Assembly (NCBI GenBank): GCA_038120095.1
Contig: JAYOKZ010000008.1
Span: 17,561 to 81,560, forward strand
DNA: 64,000 bases
Direction of reading: 5' to 3'
Source: UBA2589 sp038120095
GTDB taxonomy: Bacteria > Gemmatimonadota > Gemmatimonadetes > Longimicrobiales > Gaopeijiaceae
Part shown: piece after piece, positions 42,480 through 50,494 of the stretch
How the letters are laid out: every line of letters begins with the position of its first letter
How positions within the stretch are numbered: the stretch's first letter is position 1
The notes under the pieces: model-generated
The model's database searches: none
The model's input: the letters and a program-made list of their open reading frames with translations, nothing else
What the model was told of the DNA's origin: nothing
Made by a program: the position numbers and the translations under genes

Positions 42480-44755
42480 CAGAGTTCTTCCGTAGAGTCG
42501 GGTGGTTGGAGAGAAGGATCTGCCTGCGGACGGGTCTGCAGAGCCTCGAGCACGACACGCTCGAGATCCGCCTTGGTGAAAGGCTTGGCGAGTGTACCCG
42601 CATATCCGTACTCAATCCGGCTGGCGAATACCGGATCGGATGCGTAGCCACTCATCACGACGACGGGCACGTCCATTCCTTCGTCCCTCAAGGCTCGCAT
42701 CACCTCGACTCCGCCCCATCCATCCCGGATGACGAGGTCGGTCAGGATCAGATCGCAGGTGGTTGACCCCTCGGGTTGCTCTTGCAGCGCGTCGAGGAGC
42801 AGTTCACCGCGGGTGAAGAGCTGTGTCGTATGTCCCATGGAGGTCAGAAACAGCTCGACGACCTCGAGGATGCTGGGTTCATCCTCGAGGACGAAGATGT
42901 GGCCCCCGGGCCCCTGGGTTTCGACGGTCGTCTCACGCCTCGCCGGGGTCATCTGCGCGGGTGAATCGCTCGCGGGGAGGGCGAGTTCGAACACCGTTCC
43001 CGTACCGACCTCGGAGCGCACCGTCAGGGTGCCGCCGTGGCGCCGTGCGATCGAGTGCGCCGTAGTCAGTCCGATCCCGCTTCCCGAGCCCTTGGTGGAG
43101 TAGAAGGGATTGAAAATCTGGTCGAGCTGTCCCTGAGGAATACCGGGTCCGCTGTCCTCGATCGACACACGGATGCAGGGTTTGTTGTCTTCGGCGAAGA
43201 CCGAGTTCCAGATACGCACGCCCAGGCGACCCCGATCTCCCATCGCTTGCTGCGCATTTTTCAGCAGGTTTTGCAGCAGACTGCTGATCTGCGTCTCGTC
43301 GAAGCGGGCCGTCAGAGGATTGGGCTCGATCTGCGACGCGACCACGAATCTGTCCGAGTCCACCATGACATCCACGGCCCGTTGGACGATGGGCGTGATG
43401 GAAGATGGGGCACCGAGAACTGGCTCTCCTCCTTTCGCGAGTGAGATGAGCTGCTTGGGAAGGGTTGCCGCCTCCTCGCATGCCAGAACCGCGCGTCGCA
43501 ACGCCCGTTCGGTGTCATGCGCGCCACGTGCGTCGGCGAGCAGGTCGATGCTTCCTCGCACCACGGCCAGAAGATTGTTGAAGTCGTGCGCAATGCCCCC
43601 CGCAAGGATACCCAGTGACTCGAGTCGCTGGCTCCTCTCGACCTCCTCCATCAGCTCACGACGCGCGGTTTCGTCGCGGAGGACCAGCACATCGCCCAAT
43701 TTTTCGCCCGACACGTTCAGAACTGGTGCTCGTGTCTGATGAACGCGGAGCTCGGTGCCGTCGCGGCGTCGCAGGCGACGGTCTTCGCGATCGTCTACGT
43801 GCAGGAAGGTATCGCTCCAGGTCGACGCGTCCGTCGTCGAGTCTTCCTGCCCGACGGGGATCAGGACATCGACGGGGGCCGTGCGGATGAGTTCATCCAC
43901 GAACTGGCCCAGAGCCTCGGTCGCCACCCACCCGGTAATCTCTTCGGCTGCCTTGTTGAACAGAAGGATGCGTCCGTAAGGGTCGACCGCGATGACGCCC
44001 TCGCTCATGGACTGCAGGGTTGCCTGGGCTCTCTGTTTTTCGACCTCCAGAGCCCGCTCCATTCGCTCGCGCTCTTCGATTTCGTCTTCCAGCCGGACGA
44101 TGGCGTTCGACAGGTCCCGGGTTCGCTCTGAAACCCGCTGCTCCAGGTGTTCGTTGGCCTGCCGAAGTTCCTGCTCTGCGACCTTCAGCCGCTCCTCCCG
44201 CTGAGCGGAGACGATCCGCGGTGCGGAAATGTTGGCCAGCCACTGAAGGGCTTCCCGGTCGTCCTCCGAGTAGGCGGCCACTTCGTCGGCCTCCGAGTCG
44301 AGCACCCCGATGACGCGATCCTCGAAGATGATCGGAACCGCGAGCTCGGACATACCCGGGAACTGATCCGGGATGTAGGTCGGGTCATTCCGAACGTCCC
44401 GGATCATCTCCGCGACCCCGAGCTTCGCGACCCTGCCGACAATGCCCTCGCCGATGGGGATGGTGATCGGTTCGAAGATCTCTCGACCCACGGGGTTCTT
44501 GACGCCGAACGCAGCCTTCTGAACCAGGACGCCGTCCTCGATCAGGTAGATCACGCAGTCGTCGAAGCACAGGAGTGTCCCGATACGCTCGGCGAGGCTC
44601 CACATCAGGTCCTCGAGCGACTGTTGCCGAAGGATCGCGCGAGCGAACGCGGGGAGGATCGACACGTCGCGATCTACCCGCAGTCCATCCGAGTCGAGTT
44701 TGTCGTGAGAGTCGTGCACCGGTGTCGTTCCGACCGTGAACTGGGGCCTGCCCAT
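42479..44755 (-). CDS. Hybrid sensor histidine kinase: GAF-PAS-HisKA-HATPase-receiver
   Basis: 758 residues. GAF domain (~40-185) with GEGIVGRVAKLG, coiled coil (~190-245), PAS (~245-370; EGVIAVDPYGRILLFN), HisKA with the phosphorylated His in GILAGGIAHDFNN (~390), HATPase_c (NLLKNAQQA, EDSGPGIP, GSGIGLTTAH) and a C-terminal receiver with Asp in LILTDLVIRDG (~673) and Lys in LAKPFT. No membrane segment: a cytoplasmic sensor. It lacks a DNA-binding output; the phosphorelay end point is not in the window. First gene of an operon with cupin and DUF1028. Confidence 0.94.
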   Translation of the reverse strand: MGRPQFTVGTTPVHDSHDKLDSDGLRVDRDVSILPAFARAILRQQSLEDLMWSLAERIGTLLCFDDCVIYLIEDGVLVQKAAFGVKNPVGREIFEPITIPIGEGIVGRVAKLGVAEMIRDVRNDPTYIPDQFPGMSELAVPIIFEDRVIGVLDSEADEVAAYSEDDREALQWLANISAPRIVSAQREERLKVAEQELRQANEHLEQRVSERTRDLSNAIVRLEDEIEERERMERALEVEKQRAQATLQSMSEGVIAVDPYGRILLFNKAAEEITGWVATEALGQFVDELIRTAPVDVLIPVGQEDSTTDASTWSDTFLHVDDREDRRLRRRDGTELRVHQTRAPVLNVSGEKLGDVLVLRDETARRELMEEVERSQRLESLGILAGGIAHDFNNLLAVVRGSIDLLADARGAHDTERALRRAVLACEEAATLPKQLISLAKGGEPVLGAPSSITPIVQRAVDVMVDSDRFVVASQIEPNPLTARFDETQISSLLQNLLKNAQQAMGDRGRLGVRIWNSVFAEDNKPCIRVSIEDSGPGIPQGQLDQIFNPFYSTKGSGSGIGLTTAHSIARRHGGTLTVRSEVGTGTVFELALPASDSPAQMTPARRETTVETQGPGGHIFVLEDEPSILEVVELFLTSMGHTTQLFTRGELLLDALQEQPEGSTTCDLILTDLVIRDGWGGVEVMRALRDEGMDVPVVVMSGYASDPVFASRIEYGYAGTLAKPFTKADLERVVLEALQTRPQADPSLQPPDSTEEL

Positions 44756-44872
44756 CGCAGAGCCCTGCCTCGCAGAGGTCTGTCTCAGGTTACTGCCGGT
44801 GAATACTTCCGGTCCACTGTTTCCGGGACGGATGCGCGCACGTCGACGGCTCGGCCCCCTGCGCAGTCGTGA

Positions 44873-46303
44873 CTAACGGTCCTCCAGAACCGGTCGTGTG
44901 GCCGCGAACCGCTCCAGGATTCTGAGCGTCATCGAGACGCCGCGGCGCACGTTGAGTTCCGTGACTCGCTCATCGTTCCCGTGCACGCCACCGGCATCCT
45001 CGGCCGGAGTAGCCGTCGCCGTGTAGCCGTACGACGTGATATCCAGATCACGGAAGAAATGGCTGTCAGTGAACCCACCAACGACCTGGGGCACGAAACC
45101 GGCGTCGGGGAATTCCTCGAGCGTGACGTCGCGCACCGTGCGATACAGCTCGGTGTCCGTCGACGAGACCGCGGGCGTGAACCCCATCAGGACCTCCACC
45201 TCGATCTCCGGACCGAGGACCGAGCGTACCTCGGCAAGCCACACATCCGGATCCTGATCCGGGAGGAGTCGGCAGTCGATCTCGGCCGCAACTTCGGGCG
45301 ATACCACGTTGATCTTGTTGCTGCCCTCGAATCGGGTGATCGAGCAGGTGTTCCGGGTCAGGGCGTGCAGGCCGGGATCGTAGATCTGGAATTCGCGCAT
45401 GACGCCGGGGTCCCCTACGTGTGCGGCCATGTCGGCGAAGCGGCTCTTCCACGGCTCCGGATGCCGGTCTGCGATCCCGCTGAGATGGACGTCGACGGCC
45501 GGGATGACGCGCGCCTCGAATTGGTGCAGTCGGAAGCGCTCGAGAGCTGCGATCATCTCCGTCGAGGCGTAGCTGATGAGTGGTCGAGACCCGTGACCGG
45601 GTTCGCCGGTCGCAGTGAGTCGGAGCCAGTACGGGACCTTCTGCGTCACCTCGAGACCGAAATTGACCGTGCCGTCGACGTCGGACCCGCCGCCCCCCTC
45701 GTTGAGCAGGAAGCCGACGTTCTCGAAGAGTTCAGGCCGGTTCTCGACGAGCCAGCCGGCACCGAAGAAGCCGCCCGCCTCCTCGTCAGCCGTTGCCATG
45801 AAAATGACGTCCCGATTCAGAGGCGTCTCCGTGCGAGCGAGCGCAAGGAAGGCTGCCAGGTGGAGGATACCGCTTGTCTTCGTATCCAGCGCGCCCCGGC
45901 CGTAGAGGTATCCTCCCCGAAGGTCTCCCGAGAGCGGGTCCGTGGTCCAGAAGCGCTCGTCGGCCGGTACCACATCGATGTGATGCAGGAGCACGATCCC
46001 GGGCTCGTCCCCCCCCTCGATGCGCGCCCAGATGTTGCCGCGCCCCGGGGCCGATTCTGCCATTTCGTACTCGATCCCCTCGGCCTCGAAGATTCGAGCG
46101 AAGAACTCCGCTCCTGCCGTCTCGTTACCCGGTGGATTCACCGTGTTGATTCGGAGGTACTCCTGCAGCCACGAGACTGCCTCGTCCTGGAGTGCTCCCA
46201 GGTCCAGCTGCGCGTCGACTCGTGACGGGTGGGCGGCTGCGGTAAACACAGCGACGGTGAGCGGAGCGAGGAGAAGGCGGTGTAGATGTGTGGTCCGGGG
46301 CAT
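44873..46303 (-). CDS. M20-family zinc peptidase, exported
   Basis: 476 residues from ATG 46303 with a signal peptide (HRLLLAPLTVAVFTAAAHPSRVDAQ). Zinc ligands are seen in VLLHHIDVVPAD (His), GRGALDTKTSG (Asp), TADEEAGG (Glu pair) and LLNEGGGG (Glu) plus the dimer His region GEPGHGSRP. Cleaves dipeptides or acylated amino acids outside the cytoplasm. The ATG lies only two bases from a duplicated stretch at an assembly gap, so upstream regulation cannot be judged. Confidence 0.92.
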   Translation of the reverse strand: MPRTTHLHRLLLAPLTVAVFTAAAHPSRVDAQLDLGALQDEAVSWLQEYLRINTVNPPGNETAGAEFFARIFEAEGIEYEMAESAPGRGNIWARIEGGDEPGIVLLHHIDVVPADERFWTTDPLSGDLRGGYLYGRGALDTKTSGILHLAAFLALARTETPLNRDVIFMATADEEAGGFFGAGWLVENRPELFENVGFLLNEGGGGSDVDGTVNFGLEVTQKVPYWLRLTATGEPGHGSRPLISYASTEMIAALERFRLHQFEARVIPAVDVHLSGIADRHPEPWKSRFADMAAHVGDPGVMREFQIYDPGLHALTRNTCSITRFEGSNKINVVSPEVAAEIDCRLLPDQDPDVWLAEVRSVLGPEIEVEVLMGFTPAVSSTDTELYRTVRDVTLEEFPDAGFVPQVVGGFTDSHFFRDLDITSYGYTATATPAEDAGGVHGNDERVTELNVRRGVSMTLRILERFAATRPVLEDR

Positions 46304-46305
46304 AC

Positions 46306-46489
46306 GCACGAGCAGTTCGTCAGGGGCGTCGCGGCCGAGGGGCGCCGTGGGGAACCCCACTTGGGCCCGGGGGCGGGGGGGGGGCGACCCGTTTGGGGGG
46401 GGGGGGGGGCGCCCCGGGGGGGGGGGGGGGGGCGGGGTTTTTTTTTNNNNNNNNNNGCACGAGCAGTTCGTCAGGGGCGTCGCGGCCGA
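46306..46489. repeat. Assembly gap with duplicated, degraded contig end
   Basis: The 33 bases at 46306-46338 occur again, identically, at 46457-46489. Ten N lie at 46447-46456. After the first copy the sequence decays: 46339-46446 is an error-filled version of what follows the second copy, turning into long G-runs and nine T. This looks like poor read ends, not biology. True distance between the M20 gene and the next gene is probably about 150 bases shorter. Confidence 0.85.
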
Positions 46490-46586
46490 TGGCCGCTTTG
46501 GAAAGCCAAAGTGCGCCCGGGCTCAAGGCGGGGCAATCCGATTTCCGCGCGTTCGGGCGCAGCCCGGGAGGGCTCTTGTTTCCGGA

Positions 46587-47999
46587 CTACCGTTGAATGG
46601 CGCGAACCGCCCGTCCCGGTCGGGCCGTCGTGACTTCGCCTCGATCCACCACCACGACGCCGTTCACCAGGACGTACGGGATACCCGACGACGTGACGGT
46701 CGCGTCCACGTACGTCGATCGATCAAGAACGGTCTCCGGGTCGAAGACCGTGATATCGGCGTCCATTCCGACCTGAAGACGTCCCTTGCGGGCGAGCATC
46801 GGGGTTCGGCGTTCGAGTCGCCGCGCCGGCATGATCGTCATCTTCGCGACAGCCTCCTCGAGACTGAGCACTGCCTCGTCACGCACATAGCGGCCGAGGA
46901 CCTTCGCGTAGCTCCCAGACGTGCGTGGGTGCCCTCGACCGTTCTCCATTCCGCCGTCGCTCGCGATCATCGTGATCGGGCTCGCCACGGCTGCGCGTGT
47001 CATCTCTTCCGTTCGTCCGTGAATGATCACCAGCCCTCCGGCGTCTCGAGCAACCTGAAACGACGCTCGGTCGAGCCGCTCACCCGTCGAAACCAGCTGG
47101 TGCATGGCGTAACGCTCGTCGTCCCATGACGCCCAGTCGTCGAAGAGCGCGGACGTGATCTCGGTCATGCCGGCGCCGTAGGGGTACGTCTCGGTCGTCA
47201 CGTCCTGCCCTGAGGCTCGCGCCGTCTCGATCGTGGACAGGAACTCCCCGATGGCTGCCCCCGAGCTCGAGTTCACATGCACGATGTGCAGAGGGGCCCC
47301 TTCGAGTCGTGCGGCCGTCAGGGTCGAATCGAGTCCGGCGAGGCCCCCACGCATGTGGATGTGCGACGACGCGCCATATTCGGCCGCGACGCCGAAGAGT
47401 CTCTGGATCTCGGACATCTCGGCACCCGGTGTGTAGGCACTCCCGAACCCGACGGCCACGGCGCCCTGGTCCAGCCCGGCGCGCACGTTCCTCTCGATCT
47501 CCTCCAGTTGCTCGGCCGTCACGGATCCGAACCCGGCAATACCGGCGGGGACGAGGCCCGTGCCCGGGTCATCCATCACGGCCATACGTACCTGGACGTG
47601 CCCGATGCTCACACCGTAGTTCACCAACTGGCCACCATGTCGCTCGGCGTACCAGCCCTCTACGTCTCGCGTCCCGACCTCCAGTTCAAGCGCGGTCGTC
47701 ACGCCGTCGCGTACCATCAGGCGGTACGACTCTTCGTTCTGGCCATGTTCATGGAGATCGACGAAACCGGGCGCGACAACGTGACCGGTCGCGTCGATCA
47801 CTCGGTTACCTGCCAGTACATCACCGGAAATCGTGGCGATGACGCCATCCCGGACGCCCACGTGAGCCACGTCGAAGAATCCCGACTCCGGGTCGATGAC
47901 TCGACCGTTTGCGATCACGACGTCGTAGGATTCGGCAGTCGAGCAAGCGGCCGCCATCCAGCCGATGATCAGCACGATCGGCAGTGGTTGCATCCTCAT
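46587..47999 (-). CDS. D-aminoacylase-like amidohydrolase, lipoprotein
   Basis: 470 residues. Lipobox MAAAC (Cys ~19). Amidohydrolase metal motif is VDLHEHG (H-x-H) near residue 82, later His in SSHIHMRGG and IVHVNSSSG, and the Asp region IASDGGMENGRGHPRTSGSYAKVLGRYV, which is typical of N-acyl-D-amino acid deacylases. Metal-dependent hydrolase facing outward, able to release D-amino acids or dihydro-type rings. It ends just after the assembly gap. The next gene left-facing upstream is an M1 peptidase 25 bases away. Confidence 0.87.
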   Translation of the reverse strand: MRMQPLPIVLIIGWMAAACSTAESYDVVIANGRVIDPESGFFDVAHVGVRDGVIATISGDVLAGNRVIDATGHVVAPGFVDLHEHGQNEESYRLMVRDGVTTALELEVGTRDVEGWYAERHGGQLVNYGVSIGHVQVRMAVMDDPGTGLVPAGIAGFGSVTAEQLEEIERNVRAGLDQGAVAVGFGSAYTPGAEMSEIQRLFGVAAEYGASSHIHMRGGLAGLDSTLTAARLEGAPLHIVHVNSSSGAAIGEFLSTIETARASGQDVTTETYPYGAGMTEITSALFDDWASWDDERYAMHQLVSTGERLDRASFQVARDAGGLVIIHGRTEEMTRAAVASPITMIASDGGMENGRGHPRTSGSYAKVLGRYVRDEAVLSLEEAVAKMTIMPARRLERRTPMLARKGRLQVGMDADITVFDPETVLDRSTYVDATVTSSGIPYVLVNGVVVVDRGEVTTARPGRAVRAIQR

Positions 48000-48024
48000 C
48001 TCAACCCTCCCTATGGGCTCGGGC

Positions 48025-49671
48025 TCACTGACGAGCGGTGAACGAGGACTCGAAGAGTGTCTTCACGTAAGGATCCAGCACCACATTCGTTGGGCGACGG
48101 TCGACGGGAACCACGAACTGATGGGTGCGCCCATCGATGGAAAGGGTCTCGACTGTCGCCGGCAGGTCGGCGCCATCGAAGTAAATCCCGATCTCGAGAG
48201 GCAGGTCGAAGGTCGGCCCGGTCGTCTGTGTCTGACCGATGTCGATGCGAACGGCCTGCGCACCCGGATCGTACGACCACGCGCCCTCGAGCCGCGGATT
48301 CCCTCCGCTGTAGAGCCATTGCTCGAAGAAGATCCCAAGGTCGAGGCCGGATACCTCCTCCATGACGGTTCGAAAGTCGGAGGTCGTTGCGTTGCCGTTC
48401 ATGTAGCGCGCGTAATAGGCGCGTATCCCTGTCCAGAAGGCCTCGTCACCGAGGCGGTTTCGCAGCATGTGCAGAATCCACGACCCCTTCTGATACGTCG
48501 CGCCGCTGGTGACGCGTCTCATGTCCGAGAGGTCGTCGTGGACGATCCGATATCCTGGGTCAGCTTCGTACTGAGCGAACACGCGCTCTGCGGAACTCCT
48601 GAGACCTGCGACGAACTCGTCTCTGCCGTATGCGTGCTCGATGAACAGAAGCGTGAAGTACGTCGCAAACCCTTCACTGAGCCAGATGTCATCCCAGTCG
48701 GACTCGGTTACGGCGTTGCCGAACCATTGATGCGCGACCTCGTGGATGATGACGTTACGCCACCGCACGGAACGGTCTCCGGTGACGGAACTCTCGTGAT
48801 ACATGATCGCTGTCGCCGCCTCCATGCCCCCACCGGTGACGGGCGAAGTGATGTTGGCGAGGCGCTCGTACGCGAACGGACCCACGTAGGCGTCGTAGAA
48901 GGCCATCGCCGCCCTTGTCGGGACGGCGAAATCGTAGAAGCCGGCATCTCGGTCCTGTCTGTAGACCCATGTCTCGATCGGTCGGCCGTCGAAGCTGTCG
49001 ACGTGCTGCACCGCGAACTCTGCGACACCGAGGACATAAAGCCACGTCGCGATCGGCACCGAGTTCTTCCAGTGTGTCAATCGTGTCCCGTCACCCTGGT
49101 CGGTCGTCTCCACCAGAACACCGTTCGAGACGACCTGATAGTGGGACGGCGCAGTGACGACCATCTCGCTCATCGACTTGTCGTATGGGTGGTCGATCGT
49201 CGGCAGCCAGTTCCTGGCTCGATTCGGCCAGTTGTCACTGAAGAATGTCCGATCCCCATACTTGTTCGGGCCGGGTACGAGGCCTGAGGCCGGTATGCCC
49301 GAGTACTCCACGATCACGTCGAGCCGTGTTCCGCGCTGTCCTTCCTCGGGCAGACGGATCGTCAGCACGTCCGCCTCGTGGACCCAGTCCAATTCGTTGC
49401 CGCTCGAGGTCACCCGGTGGACAGACATGCCTGCCCCCGTTTCGCCGATCCCGATCAGGTCGAGCGGGAGCTCAGACACCCCGTTGCTCGTGAATCGAAG
49501 TGATACGGTGGTCCGGCCGACGATCACGTCACTCGCATCGGATAGCCTTAACTCGAAGCGATAGTTTTCGATGTCGATGCCGGCGCGGCGGGGGTAGTCG
49601 TCGCGAGCCAGCGTCTCAGGAGTTCCAGAGCCTCCTCCGAGGAGGGCACCGAGGAGCAGAAGGTATCGCAT
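48025..49671 (-). CDS. M1-family aminopeptidase, exported
   Basis: 548 residues with a short signal peptide. The zinc motif HEVAHQWFGN followed after 18 residues by Glu (WLSEGFATYF) is complete at about residue 308. The exopeptidase motif normally GxMEN reads GGGMEAAT. It is shorter than four-domain M1 enzymes and lacks the ERAP-type C-terminal arch. Periplasmic aminopeptidase. Divergent from the Rieske gene; the 229-base gap has no strong promoter match. Confidence 0.92.
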   Translation of the reverse strand: MRYLLLLGALLGGGSGTPETLARDDYPRRAGIDIENYRFELRLSDASDVIVGRTTVSLRFTSNGVSELPLDLIGIGETGAGMSVHRVTSSGNELDWVHEADVLTIRLPEEGQRGTRLDVIVEYSGIPASGLVPGPNKYGDRTFFSDNWPNRARNWLPTIDHPYDKSMSEMVVTAPSHYQVVSNGVLVETTDQGDGTRLTHWKNSVPIATWLYVLGVAEFAVQHVDSFDGRPIETWVYRQDRDAGFYDFAVPTRAAMAFYDAYVGPFAYERLANITSPVTGGGMEAATAIMYHESSVTGDRSVRWRNVIIHEVAHQWFGNAVTESDWDDIWLSEGFATYFTLLFIEHAYGRDEFVAGLRSSAERVFAQYEADPGYRIVHDDLSDMRRVTSGATYQKGSWILHMLRNRLGDEAFWTGIRAYYARYMNGNATTSDFRTVMEEVSGLDLGIFFEQWLYSGGNPRLEGAWSYDPGAQAVRIDIGQTQTTGPTFDLPLEIGIYFDGADLPATVETLSIDGRTHQFVVPVDRRPTNVVLDPYVKTLFESSFTARQ

Positions 49672-49900
49672 GGGGTCCGGCCTCTTTTAGTCGTTGCTCG
49701 CCAACATGAAGCGCTGCGTATAAACCGAGCAAACCCGGTGCCTGCGGCTGCACGTCGGCCGATGAACGCCCGGTCCGGTGATGAACCTCAACATATTCTG
49801 GGCGAGAGGTGATAACATTGGGTAGAATAGGCGTTCGCGGCTGAGAGGCCCGCTACCTCGCGGTCGCACGGGACATGCGCATAAATCACCACCGGTGTAG

Positions 49901-50494
49901 ATGACTGAGCAATCAGACGAAACGCACGCGATCAAGGCGAATGGAGTGGACACGGCCCCCGCGGATGCGGGTCCCGGTGCGGGCCGACGGAGCTTCCTGA
50001 CCGGTGTGTCGGCCCTTGCGGTCGGTGCAGTGGCGTCCCTCGCGCCCATCGGGGCAGCAATCGCTGCCGTTTTCGATCCTTTGCGGAGGCGAGGCGGAGA
50101 CGAAGGCCTCGTGCTGGTCACGCGGCTCTCCGCCGTTCCCGAAGATGGCACTCCGCGGAAGTTCACGGTGACGGCGGATCGCAAGGACGCGTGGGCAACG
50201 TATGCCGACACCCCTGTCGGTGCCGTTTACCTGCGTCGGGTGGGCTCGGATGTGCGCGCGCTGAACGTGGTGTGCCCACATGCCGGATGCTTTGTAGGCG
50301 TTGCCCCTGACGGGTCACGTTTTGCTTGCCCGTGCCACCGCAGCAGCTTCGATCTGGATGGGGCGGTCAACGACCCAGCGAGCCCAAGCCCCCGGGACAT
50401 GGACGCTCTGGACGTGGAGGTTCGAAACGAGGACGAGGTGTGGGTCCGGTTTCAGAACTTTCTTCCGGGGCGCGAAGACAAGACTCCGGTCTGA
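49901..50494 (+). CDS. Rieske iron-sulfur subunit of bc-type complex
   Basis: 197 residues. Tat signal (RRSFLTGVSALAVG near 30) and membrane helix to about 55. The cluster motifs are CPHAGC (residues ~125-130) and CPCHRSS (~145), giving the two Cys, two His and the disulfide. Oxidises quinol with cytochrome b and passes electrons to haem c. One-base overlap (TGATG) with the cytochrome gene. The CPCHGS motif has Arg in place of Gly. Confidence 0.94.
   Translation: MTEQSDETHAIKANGVDTAPADAGPGAGRRSFLTGVSALAVGAVASLAPIGAAIAAVFDPLRRRGGDEGLVLVTRLSAVPEDGTPRKFTVTADRKDAWATYADTPVGAVYLRRVGSDVRALNVVCPHAGCFVGVAPDGSRFACPCHRSSFDLDGAVNDPASPSPRDMDALDVEVRNEDEVWVRFQNFLPGREDKTPV

Noticed and set aside
44981..46225. 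Plus-strand open frame opposite the M20 peptidase
   Set aside because: The M20 motifs are all on the minus strand; the frame has no start signal and no domain.
46390..46437. Long G-runs that could be read as a G-quadruplex or slippery repeat
   Set aside because: They lie in the decayed contig end beside N bases and align, with errors, to ordinary sequence after the gap.
47965..49287. Plus-strand open frame opposite the M1 peptidase
   Set aside because: The HEXXH motif and signal peptide are on the minus strand; translation here is not protein-like.
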